From positions 1 to 64,000 of the forward strand of contig NZ_JANPLK010000083.1 in NCBI RefSeq assembly GCF_031426495.1: a stretch of 64,000 nucleotides of DNA, given 5' to 3'. The notes beneath the pieces were generated by a model. The model did no database searches, was not told the DNA's origin, and was given only the letters and a program-made list of their open reading frames with translations. The translations under genes were made by a program, and so were the position numbers. The stretch comes from Gemmatimonas sp. GTDB taxonomy: Bacteria; Gemmatimonadota; Gemmatimonadetes; Gemmatimonadales; Gemmatimonadaceae. Positions 44,748 through 52,467 of this stretch are shown in pieces; the stretch's first letter is position 1; every line of letters begins with the position of its first letter.

Positions 44748-45047
44748 ATGCTCTTCGGACTCATCGATCGCACCACCTCCGCCACGTCGCTCAAAGGCGC
44801 ACTCGACAAGAGTGTGGAGCGGTCTCGTGGCATCGCGGATCGCGTCTCCAAAGCAACCGTGGGCAACGGTGACGGATTCGCGCTGGAGGCCAAGGCCGGT
44901 ACTGCCCAAGCCAACGCGAATCCCGTCAACGTGGAAGACGAAATGGTGGCGCTGGCGGATGAACAGATCCGCTTCCTCGCCACCTCCCGCCTCCTCGAAA
45001 AGACATACGCCAGCCTGCGAACGGCGATCAAGGGAGGTAACGGCTGA
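44748..45047 (+). CDS. flgB: FlgB-like proximal rod protein, unusually short
   Basis: 99 residues, against about 130-140 in most bacteria. The C-terminal half matches FlgB (VNVEDEMVALADEQIRFLAT, then LLEKTYASLRTAIKG). The N-terminal half lacks the conserved N-x-A-N-x-x-T-P-G-Y-K motif that rod proteins share. The start ATG 44748 is the only one downstream of the promoter. The gene shares its stop with the flgC start (TGATG). Possibly the missing part is supplied by another rod protein. Confidence 0.75.
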   Translation: MLFGLIDRTTSATSLKGALDKSVERSRGIADRVSKATVGNGDGFALEAKAGTAQANANPVNVEDEMVALADEQIRFLATSRLLEKTYASLRTAIKGGNG

Positions 45048-45664
45048 TGTCGATTGACCCGACGCGCCGCCCTGCCCTGCTCCCGATCCCGGGCCAGCAG
45101 ACGATCCGCCCGATGTTCCGCTCGCTCGGCATCGCCGCCAGCGGACTCAGTGCGCAGCGCCAGCGCATGGAAACGATCGCCCAGAACATGGCGAACGCCG
45201 ATGTCACCCGCGGCCCCGATGGCCAGCCGTACAAGCGGAAGGACGTCGTGATGGAAGCCGCCACGTCGCAGAACGCCCTCTACAACTCCGAGAATTTCGC
45301 GTCGACCATGGGAACGGCCGCCGCCAGCAGCAGCGTGTTGGGCAGCAGCGCCTTCGAGATCGCCACCGGCGACTCCCGCAAAGCGATCGAAGTGCCGGTG
45401 CTGCCGACGACCGGCGGCGTGAGTGGCACGATCGGCGGTCAGTACGGCGTGCGCGTGGCAGGCTTGGCGGAAGATCAGGGCGAAGGCCGTCTCGTGTACG
45501 AGCCCGGCCACCCCGACGCCAACGACGCCGGCTATGTGCGCTACCCCGACATCGATACCACGCAGGAAATGGTCAAGCTGATGGATGCAAAACGCATCTT
45601 CGAAGCGAACGCCGCGGTCTTTCAGACCGCCAAGTCCATGCTGCGCGCATCGATTGACATCTGA
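45047..45664 (+). CDS. flgC: FlgC, proximal rod protein
   Basis: 205 residues, longer than the usual ~140. It begins with a 22-residue tail before the canonical MFRSLGIAASGLSAQR start; the upstream ATG is preferred because AGGGAGG lies 9 nt before it. The rod motif is present (NMANADVTRGPDG). A ~50-residue insertion (about 75-125) follows. The C-terminal GHPDANDAGYVRYPDID and EANAAVF are typical. A 167-bp spacer follows, with no gene seen. Confidence 0.9.
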   Translation: MSIDPTRRPALLPIPGQQTIRPMFRSLGIAASGLSAQRQRMETIAQNMANADVTRGPDGQPYKRKDVVMEAATSQNALYNSENFASTMGTAAASSSVLGSSAFEIATGDSRKAIEVPVLPTTGGVSGTIGGQYGVRVAGLAEDQGEGRLVYEPGHPDANDAGYVRYPDIDTTQEMVKLMDAKRIFEANAAVFQTAKSMLRASIDI

Positions 45665-45831
45665 TGACCTAACCGCACATCCGCTGCGGGCTCGGGGATC
45701 GGCGTGACTCTTCCTCCTCCTCCTCTCCGAACCACACGGTCCCCGACCCGCAGCACTCCTGGCCGCACCGCACGACTCGCCACACTCGCCCGACGCGCTT
45801 CACTCGCATCAACCGAACACCAGAGATTCAC

Positions 45832-46209
45832 ATGAGCGTCAACGGCATCAACAACACCCCGCTGCTTCCCAACCTCGGCGCGACCCGCGCCGAGACGGCA
45901 CGCACGCAGAACGGCGCGCAGAATGGCGCCGAGCGCGCGCAGCAGGCGACGACGAACGCCCGGGCGTCTCAGAATGCCGCGCTCAAGCCGCAGACGCCGA
46001 TCGCTGGTCAGTCCACGGCGCAGAGCACGGTGCCGGCAGAAGCGCCGGCCGGCACCGACCCGACGTTGTGGAGCGTGTTGACGAACGACGAGCGCAACTT
46101 CTTCGCGAAGACCGCCGCGCTCGGCCCGCTCACGTACAGCCGTATCAAAGCCGTCACGAACCCTGCGCCGCCGACGGCGCGCGGGATTCGCCTCGACGTC
46201 CGCGCCTGA
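45832..46209 (+). CDS. Hypothetical protein of the flagellar operon
   Basis: 125 residues. The N-terminal 75 are Ala/Gln/Thr-rich, likely unstructured; the C-terminal part is compact (LTNDERNFFAKTAALGPLTY, SRIKAVTNP). No family recognised. It lies between flgC and fliE on the same strand; codon use and position indicate a real gene. A rod or export-linked role is inferred from context. Confidence 0.7.
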   Translation: MSVNGINNTPLLPNLGATRAETARTQNGAQNGAERAQQATTNARASQNAALKPQTPIAGQSTAQSTVPAEAPAGTDPTLWSVLTNDERNFFAKTAALGPLTYSRIKAVTNPAPPTARGIRLDVRA

Positions 46210-46235
46210 TTCCCGACTCCCACCGACTGATCATC

Positions 46236-46553
46236 ATGCAGAATCGAATCGATCTTCTTACCCGGGCGATGCCCGAGTTCGGCGGACGCGACACCGGCCT
46301 CTCCAAACAGGTGCCGGTCATCGGGGAAGGCGAGAACTCGTTCGGCAACACGCTCACCAAGGCCATCAACGAAGTGTCTGACGCGCGCGATCGCTCGGGC
46401 GACCTCACGCAGCGGTTCGCCGCCGGCGAGAACGTCGAGCTGCATCAGGTGATGGCCGCCAGTGAAGAAGCAGGTCTCGCGCTCGACATGATGATCGAGC
46501 TCCGGAACAAGGTCGTCGAGGCCTACCGGTCCGTCATCGCCATGCAGTCCTGA
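46236..46553 (+). CDS. fliE: FliE, MS-ring/rod adaptor
   Basis: 105 residues. The conserved C-terminal half is present (GENVELHQVMAASEEAGLAL, then ELRNKVVEAYRSVIAMQ). It joins the MS ring and rod and is a substrate of the export gate. Starts 27 nt after the unknown gene and ends 14 nt before fliF. Confidence 0.93.
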   Translation: MQNRIDLLTRAMPEFGGRDTGLSKQVPVIGEGENSFGNTLTKAINEVSDARDRSGDLTQRFAAGENVELHQVMAASEEAGLALDMMIELRNKVVEAYRSVIAMQS

Positions 46554-46566
46554 GTCTGCGACAGTC

Positions 46567-48150
46567 ATGAACTCCCTGATGGAATCACTCTTCGGACGCA
46601 TGGGCAACGGACGGCAGATCGCGATCATCGCGGTCGGCGTCGTGGCCACGGCGCTCGTATTCGGTGTGTCGCGCTGGGCTACGCAGCCGACGATGGTGCC
46701 GCTGTACGCGGACATCCCCGTCGAGAATGTGAAGGCGATGACCGACAAGCTCACCGAGACGGGCATCGTGTACGAGCTCGATCGCACCGGTTCGACGATT
46801 CTGGTGGCGAGCGCCGACCTGGCGCGTGCCCGCGTGAATCTGGCGGCGGAAGCGATGCCGACGGGCGGTCGCCCGGGTCTCGAGCTGTTCGACAAGCCGT
46901 CGTGGGGCATGACGGACTTCACGCAGAAGGTGAACTATCGCCGCGCCCTCGAGGGAGAACTGGAGCGCACGATCGGCAAGCTGAAGAACGTCGAGATGGT
47001 ACAAGTGCACCTCGCGCTCGAAGACGCGCAGATGTTCAAGGCGAACGAGCGGCCGAGCAAGGCGTCGGTGACACTCAAGATGGCGGGTGGCGAGACGCCG
47101 CGCGCCGAAACGGTGCACGGCATTGCGAGCATGGTGGCGAACAGTGTGGGCGGCCTCGACCCCGAGCACGTGACGATCGTCGACGAGCGTGGACAGGCAC
47201 TCACGCTCGAAGACGAAGGCTCGGTGGCCGGTCTGTCCAGCCGTCAGCTGTCGGTGCAGCGTGAGGTCGAGACGTACATGGAACAGAAGGCCGACAAGCT
47301 GCTGAACAGCCTGGTCGGCGCCGGCAATGCCCGCGTGCAGGTCGCCGCATCGATCAACTTCGACAAGGTTGAGCGCACGGTGCAGGCCGTCGACCCCGAG
47401 CGTCAGGCGCTCGCCACGGAACAGAAAGCGGAAGTGACGCCGAGCAATCCCGCGCAGGGCGCCGGCTACAGCACGACCGCGACCTCGTACGAGAACACCA
47501 AGAGCGTCGAGAGCTTCAGCGGCGCGATCGGCAACCTGAAGAAGCTCACCGTCGCGGTGCTGGTGGCGGACAAGGTCACGATGCCAGTGCTGGACACGAC
47601 GATCAAGACGGCGCAGACGCCGATCATCACGGTGCGCACGCCCGAGGAAATCGCCCGTATCGAGACGCTTGTGCGCAATGCGCTCGGCGTCGACTCGACA
47701 CGCGGCGATATGATCTCGGTGGTGAGCGCGCCATTCGACATGCCGACCCCGATCGTGCAGCGCGACACGGTGCTGCCGCCGCAGGACATGGTGGCCAAGC
47801 TGCAGGCGAACCCGAAGCCGGTCGTCGCGATCGCCGCGCTCGTCGTGTTGATGGTCATCGCGCTCGTGAGTGTGAGCGCGCTCAAACCTAAGAAGTCGAA
47901 GGCCGTGGCCGGTGGAACACCCAACCTGCTGCCGCCCAACTCCGGGTATCCGGAACTGCCTGCCAGCTCGCAGATGCAGTCGGCGATGCAGGGCGTGAAC
48001 GACTACGACGAAGAGCAACTCGAGGAGCCCAAACGTCCCGTGCGTCTTCCGCCTCCGCCAACCACCCCGGAGCGTGAACAAGCCATGGCCACCGTGGATC
48101 AGCGTCCTGACGCTGCGGTTCGCGTGATGCGCGGCTGGCTTCGGTCGTGA
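46567..48150 (+). CDS. fliF: FliF, flagellar MS-ring protein
   Basis: 527 residues. Transmembrane helix 1 is IAIIAVGVVATALVFGVSRW, the ring-building motifs follow (VPLYADIPVENVKAMTDKL), then NPEH-like GGLDPEHVTIVDERG. Helix 2 (VVAIAALVVLMVIALVSVSA) and the FliG-binding tail (AVRVMRGWL) close it. Overlaps fliG (GTGA). Confidence 0.96.
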   Translation: MNSLMESLFGRMGNGRQIAIIAVGVVATALVFGVSRWATQPTMVPLYADIPVENVKAMTDKLTETGIVYELDRTGSTILVASADLARARVNLAAEAMPTGGRPGLELFDKPSWGMTDFTQKVNYRRALEGELERTIGKLKNVEMVQVHLALEDAQMFKANERPSKASVTLKMAGGETPRAETVHGIASMVANSVGGLDPEHVTIVDERGQALTLEDEGSVAGLSSRQLSVQREVETYMEQKADKLLNSLVGAGNARVQVAASINFDKVERTVQAVDPERQALATEQKAEVTPSNPAQGAGYSTTATSYENTKSVESFSGAIGNLKKLTVAVLVADKVTMPVLDTTIKTAQTPIITVRTPEEIARIETLVRNALGVDSTRGDMISVVSAPFDMPTPIVQRDTVLPPQDMVAKLQANPKPVVAIAALVVLMVIALVSVSALKPKKSKAVAGGTPNLLPPNSGYPELPASSQMQSAMQGVNDYDEEQLEEPKRPVRLPPPPTTPEREQAMATVDQRPDAAVRVMRGWLRS

Positions 48151-49208
48151 GTTCTGCCATGATCGCTCTCCCGCGCGGTGGCGGAAACTCCGCCGACAAG
48201 TACTCACCCGATCGTCTCACCGGTCGCCAGAAGGTGGCGATCGTGTGTATGGCGATTGGCACCGAACACGCGGCCAAGGTCACGGCCGGCCTGCACCCCG
48301 AGGAGGCCGAAATCGTCGCCCTCGAAATGGCGCAGCTCGATCGCGTACCGCCTTCGATCGTCGACATGGTGCTCGCCGAGTGGCTCGAACTCACGCTTGG
48401 CGTGGATTCGATGAGCACCGGCGGTGTGGAGTTCGCCAAGGACGTGCTCGAAGCGGCCTTCGGCGTGGCCAAGGCGCAGCAGATCCTCAAGCGCATCCAG
48501 GGACAGCTCGCCGACAGCGACCGCTTTGGTCGGCTGCGTCGCGCCGACCCGCAACAGCTTGGCAACACGCTGCGCGGTGAACACCCCCAGACTATCGCGC
48601 TCATTCTCGCCCACCTCGATCCAGGCCACGTGGCCGCCATTCTGCGCGAGCTGGACCCCGCGCTGGGCGGTGACGTGATGTTCCGCATCGCGAAGATGGA
48701 GAAGGTGTCGCCCGAAATGATCTCACTGGTGGAACGCGCGATCGGCAACGAAGCCGACCTCGCCTTCTCGCAGGGTATGTCCAGCGTCGGTGGTCCGGCG
48801 GCCGTGGCCGCCGTCCTCAACCTCGTCAGCACCTCGCTCGAGAAGGAAGTGCTCGACCTGGTGGCCGAGAAGGACGCGCACCTCAGCGATCAGATCAAGA
48901 ACCTCATGTTCGTGTTCGAAGATCTCTCGTCGCTAGACGACAAGTCGCTGCAGCGCCTGCTGCGCGAAGTGGACGTCAAGCAGCTCGCGCTGGCCCTCAA
49001 GGCCGCAAGCCCCGAACTCAAGACGAAGATCATGCAGACGATGTCGCAGCGCGCCGTCGCCGGCCTCAGGGAAGAGATGGAGTTCCTCGGCCCGGTCAAG
49101 ATGCGCGATGTGGAAGCGGCCCAGACGGATATCGTCTCGAAGGTCCGCGCCCTCGAAGAGACCGGCGAGATCGTGCTGAGCGCCGGAACCGACGATGTCA
49201 TCATCTGA
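48147..49208 (+). CDS. fliG: FliG, flagellar motor switch protein
   Basis: 353 residues. The middle domain has EHPQTIALILAHLDPGHVA (the EHPQ motif). The C-terminal torque helix includes LMFVFEDLSSLDDKSLQRLL with the charged residues that meet the stator. GTG 48147 is used, coupled to fliF; ATG 48159 is an alternative. Confidence 0.96.
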   Translation: MSSAMIALPRGGGNSADKYSPDRLTGRQKVAIVCMAIGTEHAAKVTAGLHPEEAEIVALEMAQLDRVPPSIVDMVLAEWLELTLGVDSMSTGGVEFAKDVLEAAFGVAKAQQILKRIQGQLADSDRFGRLRRADPQQLGNTLRGEHPQTIALILAHLDPGHVAAILRELDPALGGDVMFRIAKMEKVSPEMISLVERAIGNEADLAFSQGMSSVGGPAAVAAVLNLVSTSLEKEVLDLVAEKDAHLSDQIKNLMFVFEDLSSLDDKSLQRLLREVDVKQLALALKAASPELKTKIMQTMSQRAVAGLREEMEFLGPVKMRDVEAAQTDIVSKVRALEETGEIVLSAGTDDVII

Positions 49209-49218
49209 GGACCGACCA

Positions 49219-49848
49219 ATGCGAGCAACTGCCTGGTCCCTCGACGAGTTTGCCGTGGCCGACGGCTTCGGCGAGTTCACGCCCGCGGAAACGCGGGTAC
49301 CGGCTCAGACGCCAGGCGACCTGGAAGCGGATTTCCAGGCTCGCCTCGCGGTCGAGCGTTCGCGCTCCGAGGCGGCGGCGTACAGCCGCGGCCGCGCCGA
49401 TGGCGAACGCGCGGCCCGCGCTGGTGTCGACGAAGAAATCGCCTCGGCGATGGCACTACTTTCCGAAGCGTTGAACAACGTGCAGCTGCACGAATCGCGC
49501 TGGGTCAGCAATGCCGAAGAGAACATCGCCGCCATCGCGGTGATGGTGGCGCGACACATCGTGCAACGCGAAGTGAACGCCGATCCGTCGTTCGTGCGCG
49601 ACGTGGTGCAGAGCGCGATGGCGCAGTATCCGCTCGACCAGGAGATCACCATCCGCATCAACCCGGAGGATCTCAATGCCTGCCGCGCGTCCATCGAAGA
49701 AGCCGGTCGTCGCGAGATTCGATGGATCAGCGATGCCTCGATCCTGCGCGGCGGTTGCTTGATGGAAGGGCGCGAGCGCATCATCGACGGCCGTGTGGAC
49801 ACGGCGCTCGAGCGCGCGTATCGCACCCTCGGTGGAGTGCACGCGTGA
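49219..49848 (+). CDS. fliH: FliH, regulator of the flagellar ATPase
   Basis: 209 residues. A long central helix (VERSRSEAAAYSRGRADGER) contains G-x-x-x-G-like spacing, and the C-terminal half (ISDASILRGGCLMEGRERII, DGRVDTALERAY) is typical. ATG 49219 is preferred because TGAGG stands at good distance; an upstream in-frame ATG (49195) overlaps fliG. Shares TGATG with fliI. Confidence 0.9.
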   Translation: MRATAWSLDEFAVADGFGEFTPAETRVPAQTPGDLEADFQARLAVERSRSEAAAYSRGRADGERAARAGVDEEIASAMALLSEALNNVQLHESRWVSNAEENIAAIAVMVARHIVQREVNADPSFVRDVVQSAMAQYPLDQEITIRINPEDLNACRASIEEAGRREIRWISDASILRGGCLMEGRERIIDGRVDTALERAYRTLGGVHA

Positions 49849-51227
49849 TGACGCCGACGCGCGTCACGAAGCCGTTCGACGACGGATACACCAACATGCT
49901 CGACGCCATGCAGGACCGCCTTGCGCGCAGCGAACGCTTCGGCTCGTACGGTCGTGTCACGCGCGTCGTCGGACTCGTGGTTGAAGCCACCGGCATCGAT
50001 GTCGGACTCGGTTCACTGTGCCGCATCACCAGTCACTCGCGCGACCGGTCGGTATTGGCCGAGGTGGTCGGCTTCAACGAGCGCAGCGTGCTGCTCATGC
50101 CACTCGGTGAACTCGACGGCTTGCATGCTGGCGCCAGCGTTCAGCCGCTCGGTCGGACCTTCGGTGTCGATGTCGGCCCGGGACTGCTGGGCCGCGTGCT
50201 GAACGGCCTCGGCCATCCGATCGACGGCAAGGGCAAGCTCGATACCGTGGAGCGTGTGCCACTCTCGGCCGAACCGCCCAATCCGCTCACGCGCGACACG
50301 ATCGACCGACCGCTCGAAACCGGTGTGCGTGCGATCGACGGACTGCTCACGATCGGGCGCGGTCAGCGCGTCGGCATCTTCGCCGGCTCCGGCGTCGGCA
50401 AGTCGACCATGCTCGGCATGATTGCGCGCAACGCGCAGGCCGATGTGAACGTGATCGCACTGCTTGGTGAGCGCGGTCGTGAGGTGCGCGAGTTCATCGA
50501 GAACTCACTGGGAGAAGAAGGACTCGCCCGTTCCGTCGTGATCGTGGCCACCGGCGATCAGGCCGCGCTTGTACGCGCCCGCGGTGCGCTGGTAGCCACG
50601 GCCATCGCCGAGTACTTCCGCGATCAGGGCAAGCAAGTGCTGCTCATGGTGGACTCGGTCACGCGTGTGGCGATGGCCTGGCGTGAAATCGGTCTCGCCA
50701 CCGGCGAGCCGCCCACCACGAAAGGTTATCCACCCTCGGTGTTCGCCAACCTGCCGCGCCTGCTCGAGCGCGCCGGAAATGCGACGACCGGTGGTATCAC
50801 CGGCATCTATACCGTGCTCGTGGACGGCGACGATTTCAACGAGCCGGTAGCCGACGCGTCGCGCTCGATTCTCGACGGCCACATCGTGCTCACGCGTCGC
50901 CTCGCGGCGCAGAATCACTTTCCAGCCATCGACGTGCTCGACTCGAAAAGCCGAGTGAAAGACGCGATCACAAACGAAGTGCAGCGGCGCGCCGGAAGTG
51001 CGATGCTGCGACTCGAAGCGGCGTATCGTGAGAAGGAAGATCTGATCATGGTCGGCGCGTACCAGAAGGGGAGCGATCCGTACGTGGACGCGGCGATTAT
51101 CTATCGCCAGCGCGTGCTCGAGTTCCTGCAGCAGCGTCCCGATGAGGCCACGCCCTACGGCGACACGTACAGCGCGCTCGCCCAGATCGCCGAGGCCATC
51201 GAGTCGTCGGTGCGGAGACGTCCGTGA
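49848..51227 (+). CDS. fliI: FliI, flagellum-specific ATPase
   Basis: 459 residues. Walker A is AGSGVGKST near residue 180; VGLLGERGRE-like ALLGERGREVREFIE and VLLMVDSVTRVAMAWREIGL (Walker B) follow. Drives export with FliH and FliJ. Operon order H-I-J is kept; GTGA overlap with fliJ. Confidence 0.97.
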   Translation: MTPTRVTKPFDDGYTNMLDAMQDRLARSERFGSYGRVTRVVGLVVEATGIDVGLGSLCRITSHSRDRSVLAEVVGFNERSVLLMPLGELDGLHAGASVQPLGRTFGVDVGPGLLGRVLNGLGHPIDGKGKLDTVERVPLSAEPPNPLTRDTIDRPLETGVRAIDGLLTIGRGQRVGIFAGSGVGKSTMLGMIARNAQADVNVIALLGERGREVREFIENSLGEEGLARSVVIVATGDQAALVRARGALVATAIAEYFRDQGKQVLLMVDSVTRVAMAWREIGLATGEPPTTKGYPPSVFANLPRLLERAGNATTGGITGIYTVLVDGDDFNEPVADASRSILDGHIVLTRRLAAQNHFPAIDVLDSKSRVKDAITNEVQRRAGSAMLRLEAAYREKEDLIMVGAYQKGSDPYVDAAIIYRQRVLEFLQQRPDEATPYGDTYSALAQIAEAIESSVRRRP

Positions 51228-51724
51228 GCTTCAAGTTCCGGTTGCAGCGCATCCTCGAACTGCGCGAGCAGCACGAGCAGGCGAAGGCGCGCGCGTTAGC
51301 GAGCGCGCGTGACACCGCCGAAGCGGCGCACCGCGCGAAGGACGAGATCGCGAATCTGCGCGATCACAGCAAGCAGCAGATCTCGACGACGGCGAACAAC
51401 GGTCCGCGCATCGGACATCTGCATCAGCTCGGATTCGTGCTGGCGTCGCTCGATGAACGGGTGCTTTTGGCCGCCGATGCGGCAAAGCTTGCCGATAGCG
51501 ACGTGCAAAAAGCGCAAGGCATGCTCGAGGAAGCGGCTCGCGACCGGCGCGTGCTCGATCGCCTAAAGTCCCGCCACGCCGACACTTGGCGCGCTGACAG
51601 TGCCCACAAGGATCGTGTCGCTATGGACGAGATCGCTCTGGCGCAGTTCTCGCGTAAAGCAGGGCTGAATGCGGCGGATGACGCCGCGAGCAGCAACACC
51701 CCCATTGATGGTTCGCATTCATGA
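51224..51724 (+). CDS. fliJ: FliJ, flagellar export coiled-coil protein
   Basis: 166 residues, nearly all helical coiled coil, with the FliJ opening FKFRLQRILELREQHEQ. It forms the stalk of the FliHI ATPase. Start GTG. Identified mainly by position and coiled coil, since FliJ sequences are poorly conserved. ATGA overlap with the next gene. Confidence 0.85.
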   Translation: MSFKFRLQRILELREQHEQAKARALASARDTAEAAHRAKDEIANLRDHSKQQISTTANNGPRIGHLHQLGFVLASLDERVLLAADAAKLADSDVQKAQGMLEEAARDRRVLDRLKSRHADTWRADSAHKDRVAMDEIALAQFSRKAGLNAADDAASSNTPIDGSHS

Positions 51725-52467
51725 AGCAGCTGATCATCCCGATCGTGATAGGACTCCTCGCCGGCCTCGGCGGCGGCACGGGGTACTCGTACATGAAGAC
51801 GTCGGCCAAGTACACGGCCGACTCCACGCACATGGCGGATAGCCTCAAGGCGCATCCGCCGGCTGACTCGACGCATGCCGATTCGTCTGAAGCCGATGCA
51901 TCGCATGGCGATGCATCGCATGGCGACGCGGCGGCGCATGACAGCGTACCAGCTGACAGCGCTGCGCATGGCATGGACGCGCCAGGCGCGCACGAAGCCC
52001 CCGCGCCGATGACGCCGGCCGACAGCATTCGCTTGCTCGACGCCGCGCGTCGCGAGCTGAAGTCGGTGTCGGCGAAGCCGGCGCCGGGCAAGGCCGTCGA
52101 TACGCACGCCGCACCGACGAAGGCAGCTCCCGCCCCCGATGCACACGCGACGCCGAGCCTGAAGTCGCAGACGCAGACGGCGACTGACGCAAAGTCCAGC
52201 ACCGCATCCGCCGCCAACGTCGTGAAGGGAGCGCGAGATGCCGCAATGAACACCGCGCTGCCCGAGCTGCGACTGGCCAAGATCTTCTCGGCAATGGCGG
52301 CGAAGGACGCCGCCAAGGTGCTCGACCAGATGACCGACGGCGATGTCCGCGCCATTCTCAGTATGATGAACGACCGCCAGGCGGCCGCCATCCTCACGTC
52401 GATGTCCGCATCGCGTGCCGCCTCTATCTCGAAGGGTGGCAACAAGGCCCCTGGAGGCTCGCTATGA
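51721..52467 (+). CDS. MotE/MgtE-N-like flagellar protein with His/Asp-rich segment
   Basis: 248 residues. One N-terminal transmembrane helix (LIIPIVIGLLAGLGGGTG). Residues ~35-85 are His/Asp/Ser-rich, with ASHGDASHGD and DSTHADSSEAD repeats that could bind metal. The C-terminal ~60 residues are the MgtE-N-type domain shared with MotE (RLAKIFSAMAAKDAAKVL, DRQAAAILTSM). Such proteins chaperone or link stator/hook parts in the periplasm. The long low-complexity linker is variable. Confidence 0.8.
   Translation: MKQLIIPIVIGLLAGLGGGTGYSYMKTSAKYTADSTHMADSLKAHPPADSTHADSSEADASHGDASHGDAAAHDSVPADSAAHGMDAPGAHEAPAPMTPADSIRLLDAARRELKSVSAKPAPGKAVDTHAAPTKAAPAPDAHATPSLKSQTQTATDAKSSTASAANVVKGARDAAMNTALPELRLAKIFSAMAAKDAAKVLDQMTDGDVRAILSMMNDRQAAAILTSMSASRAASISKGGNKAPGGSL

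Noticed and set aside
46585..48207. Long open frame (540 codons) antisense to fliF
   Set aside because: It is His/Arg-rich, has no recognisable domain, and mirrors the fully supported fliF; a GC-rich shadow.
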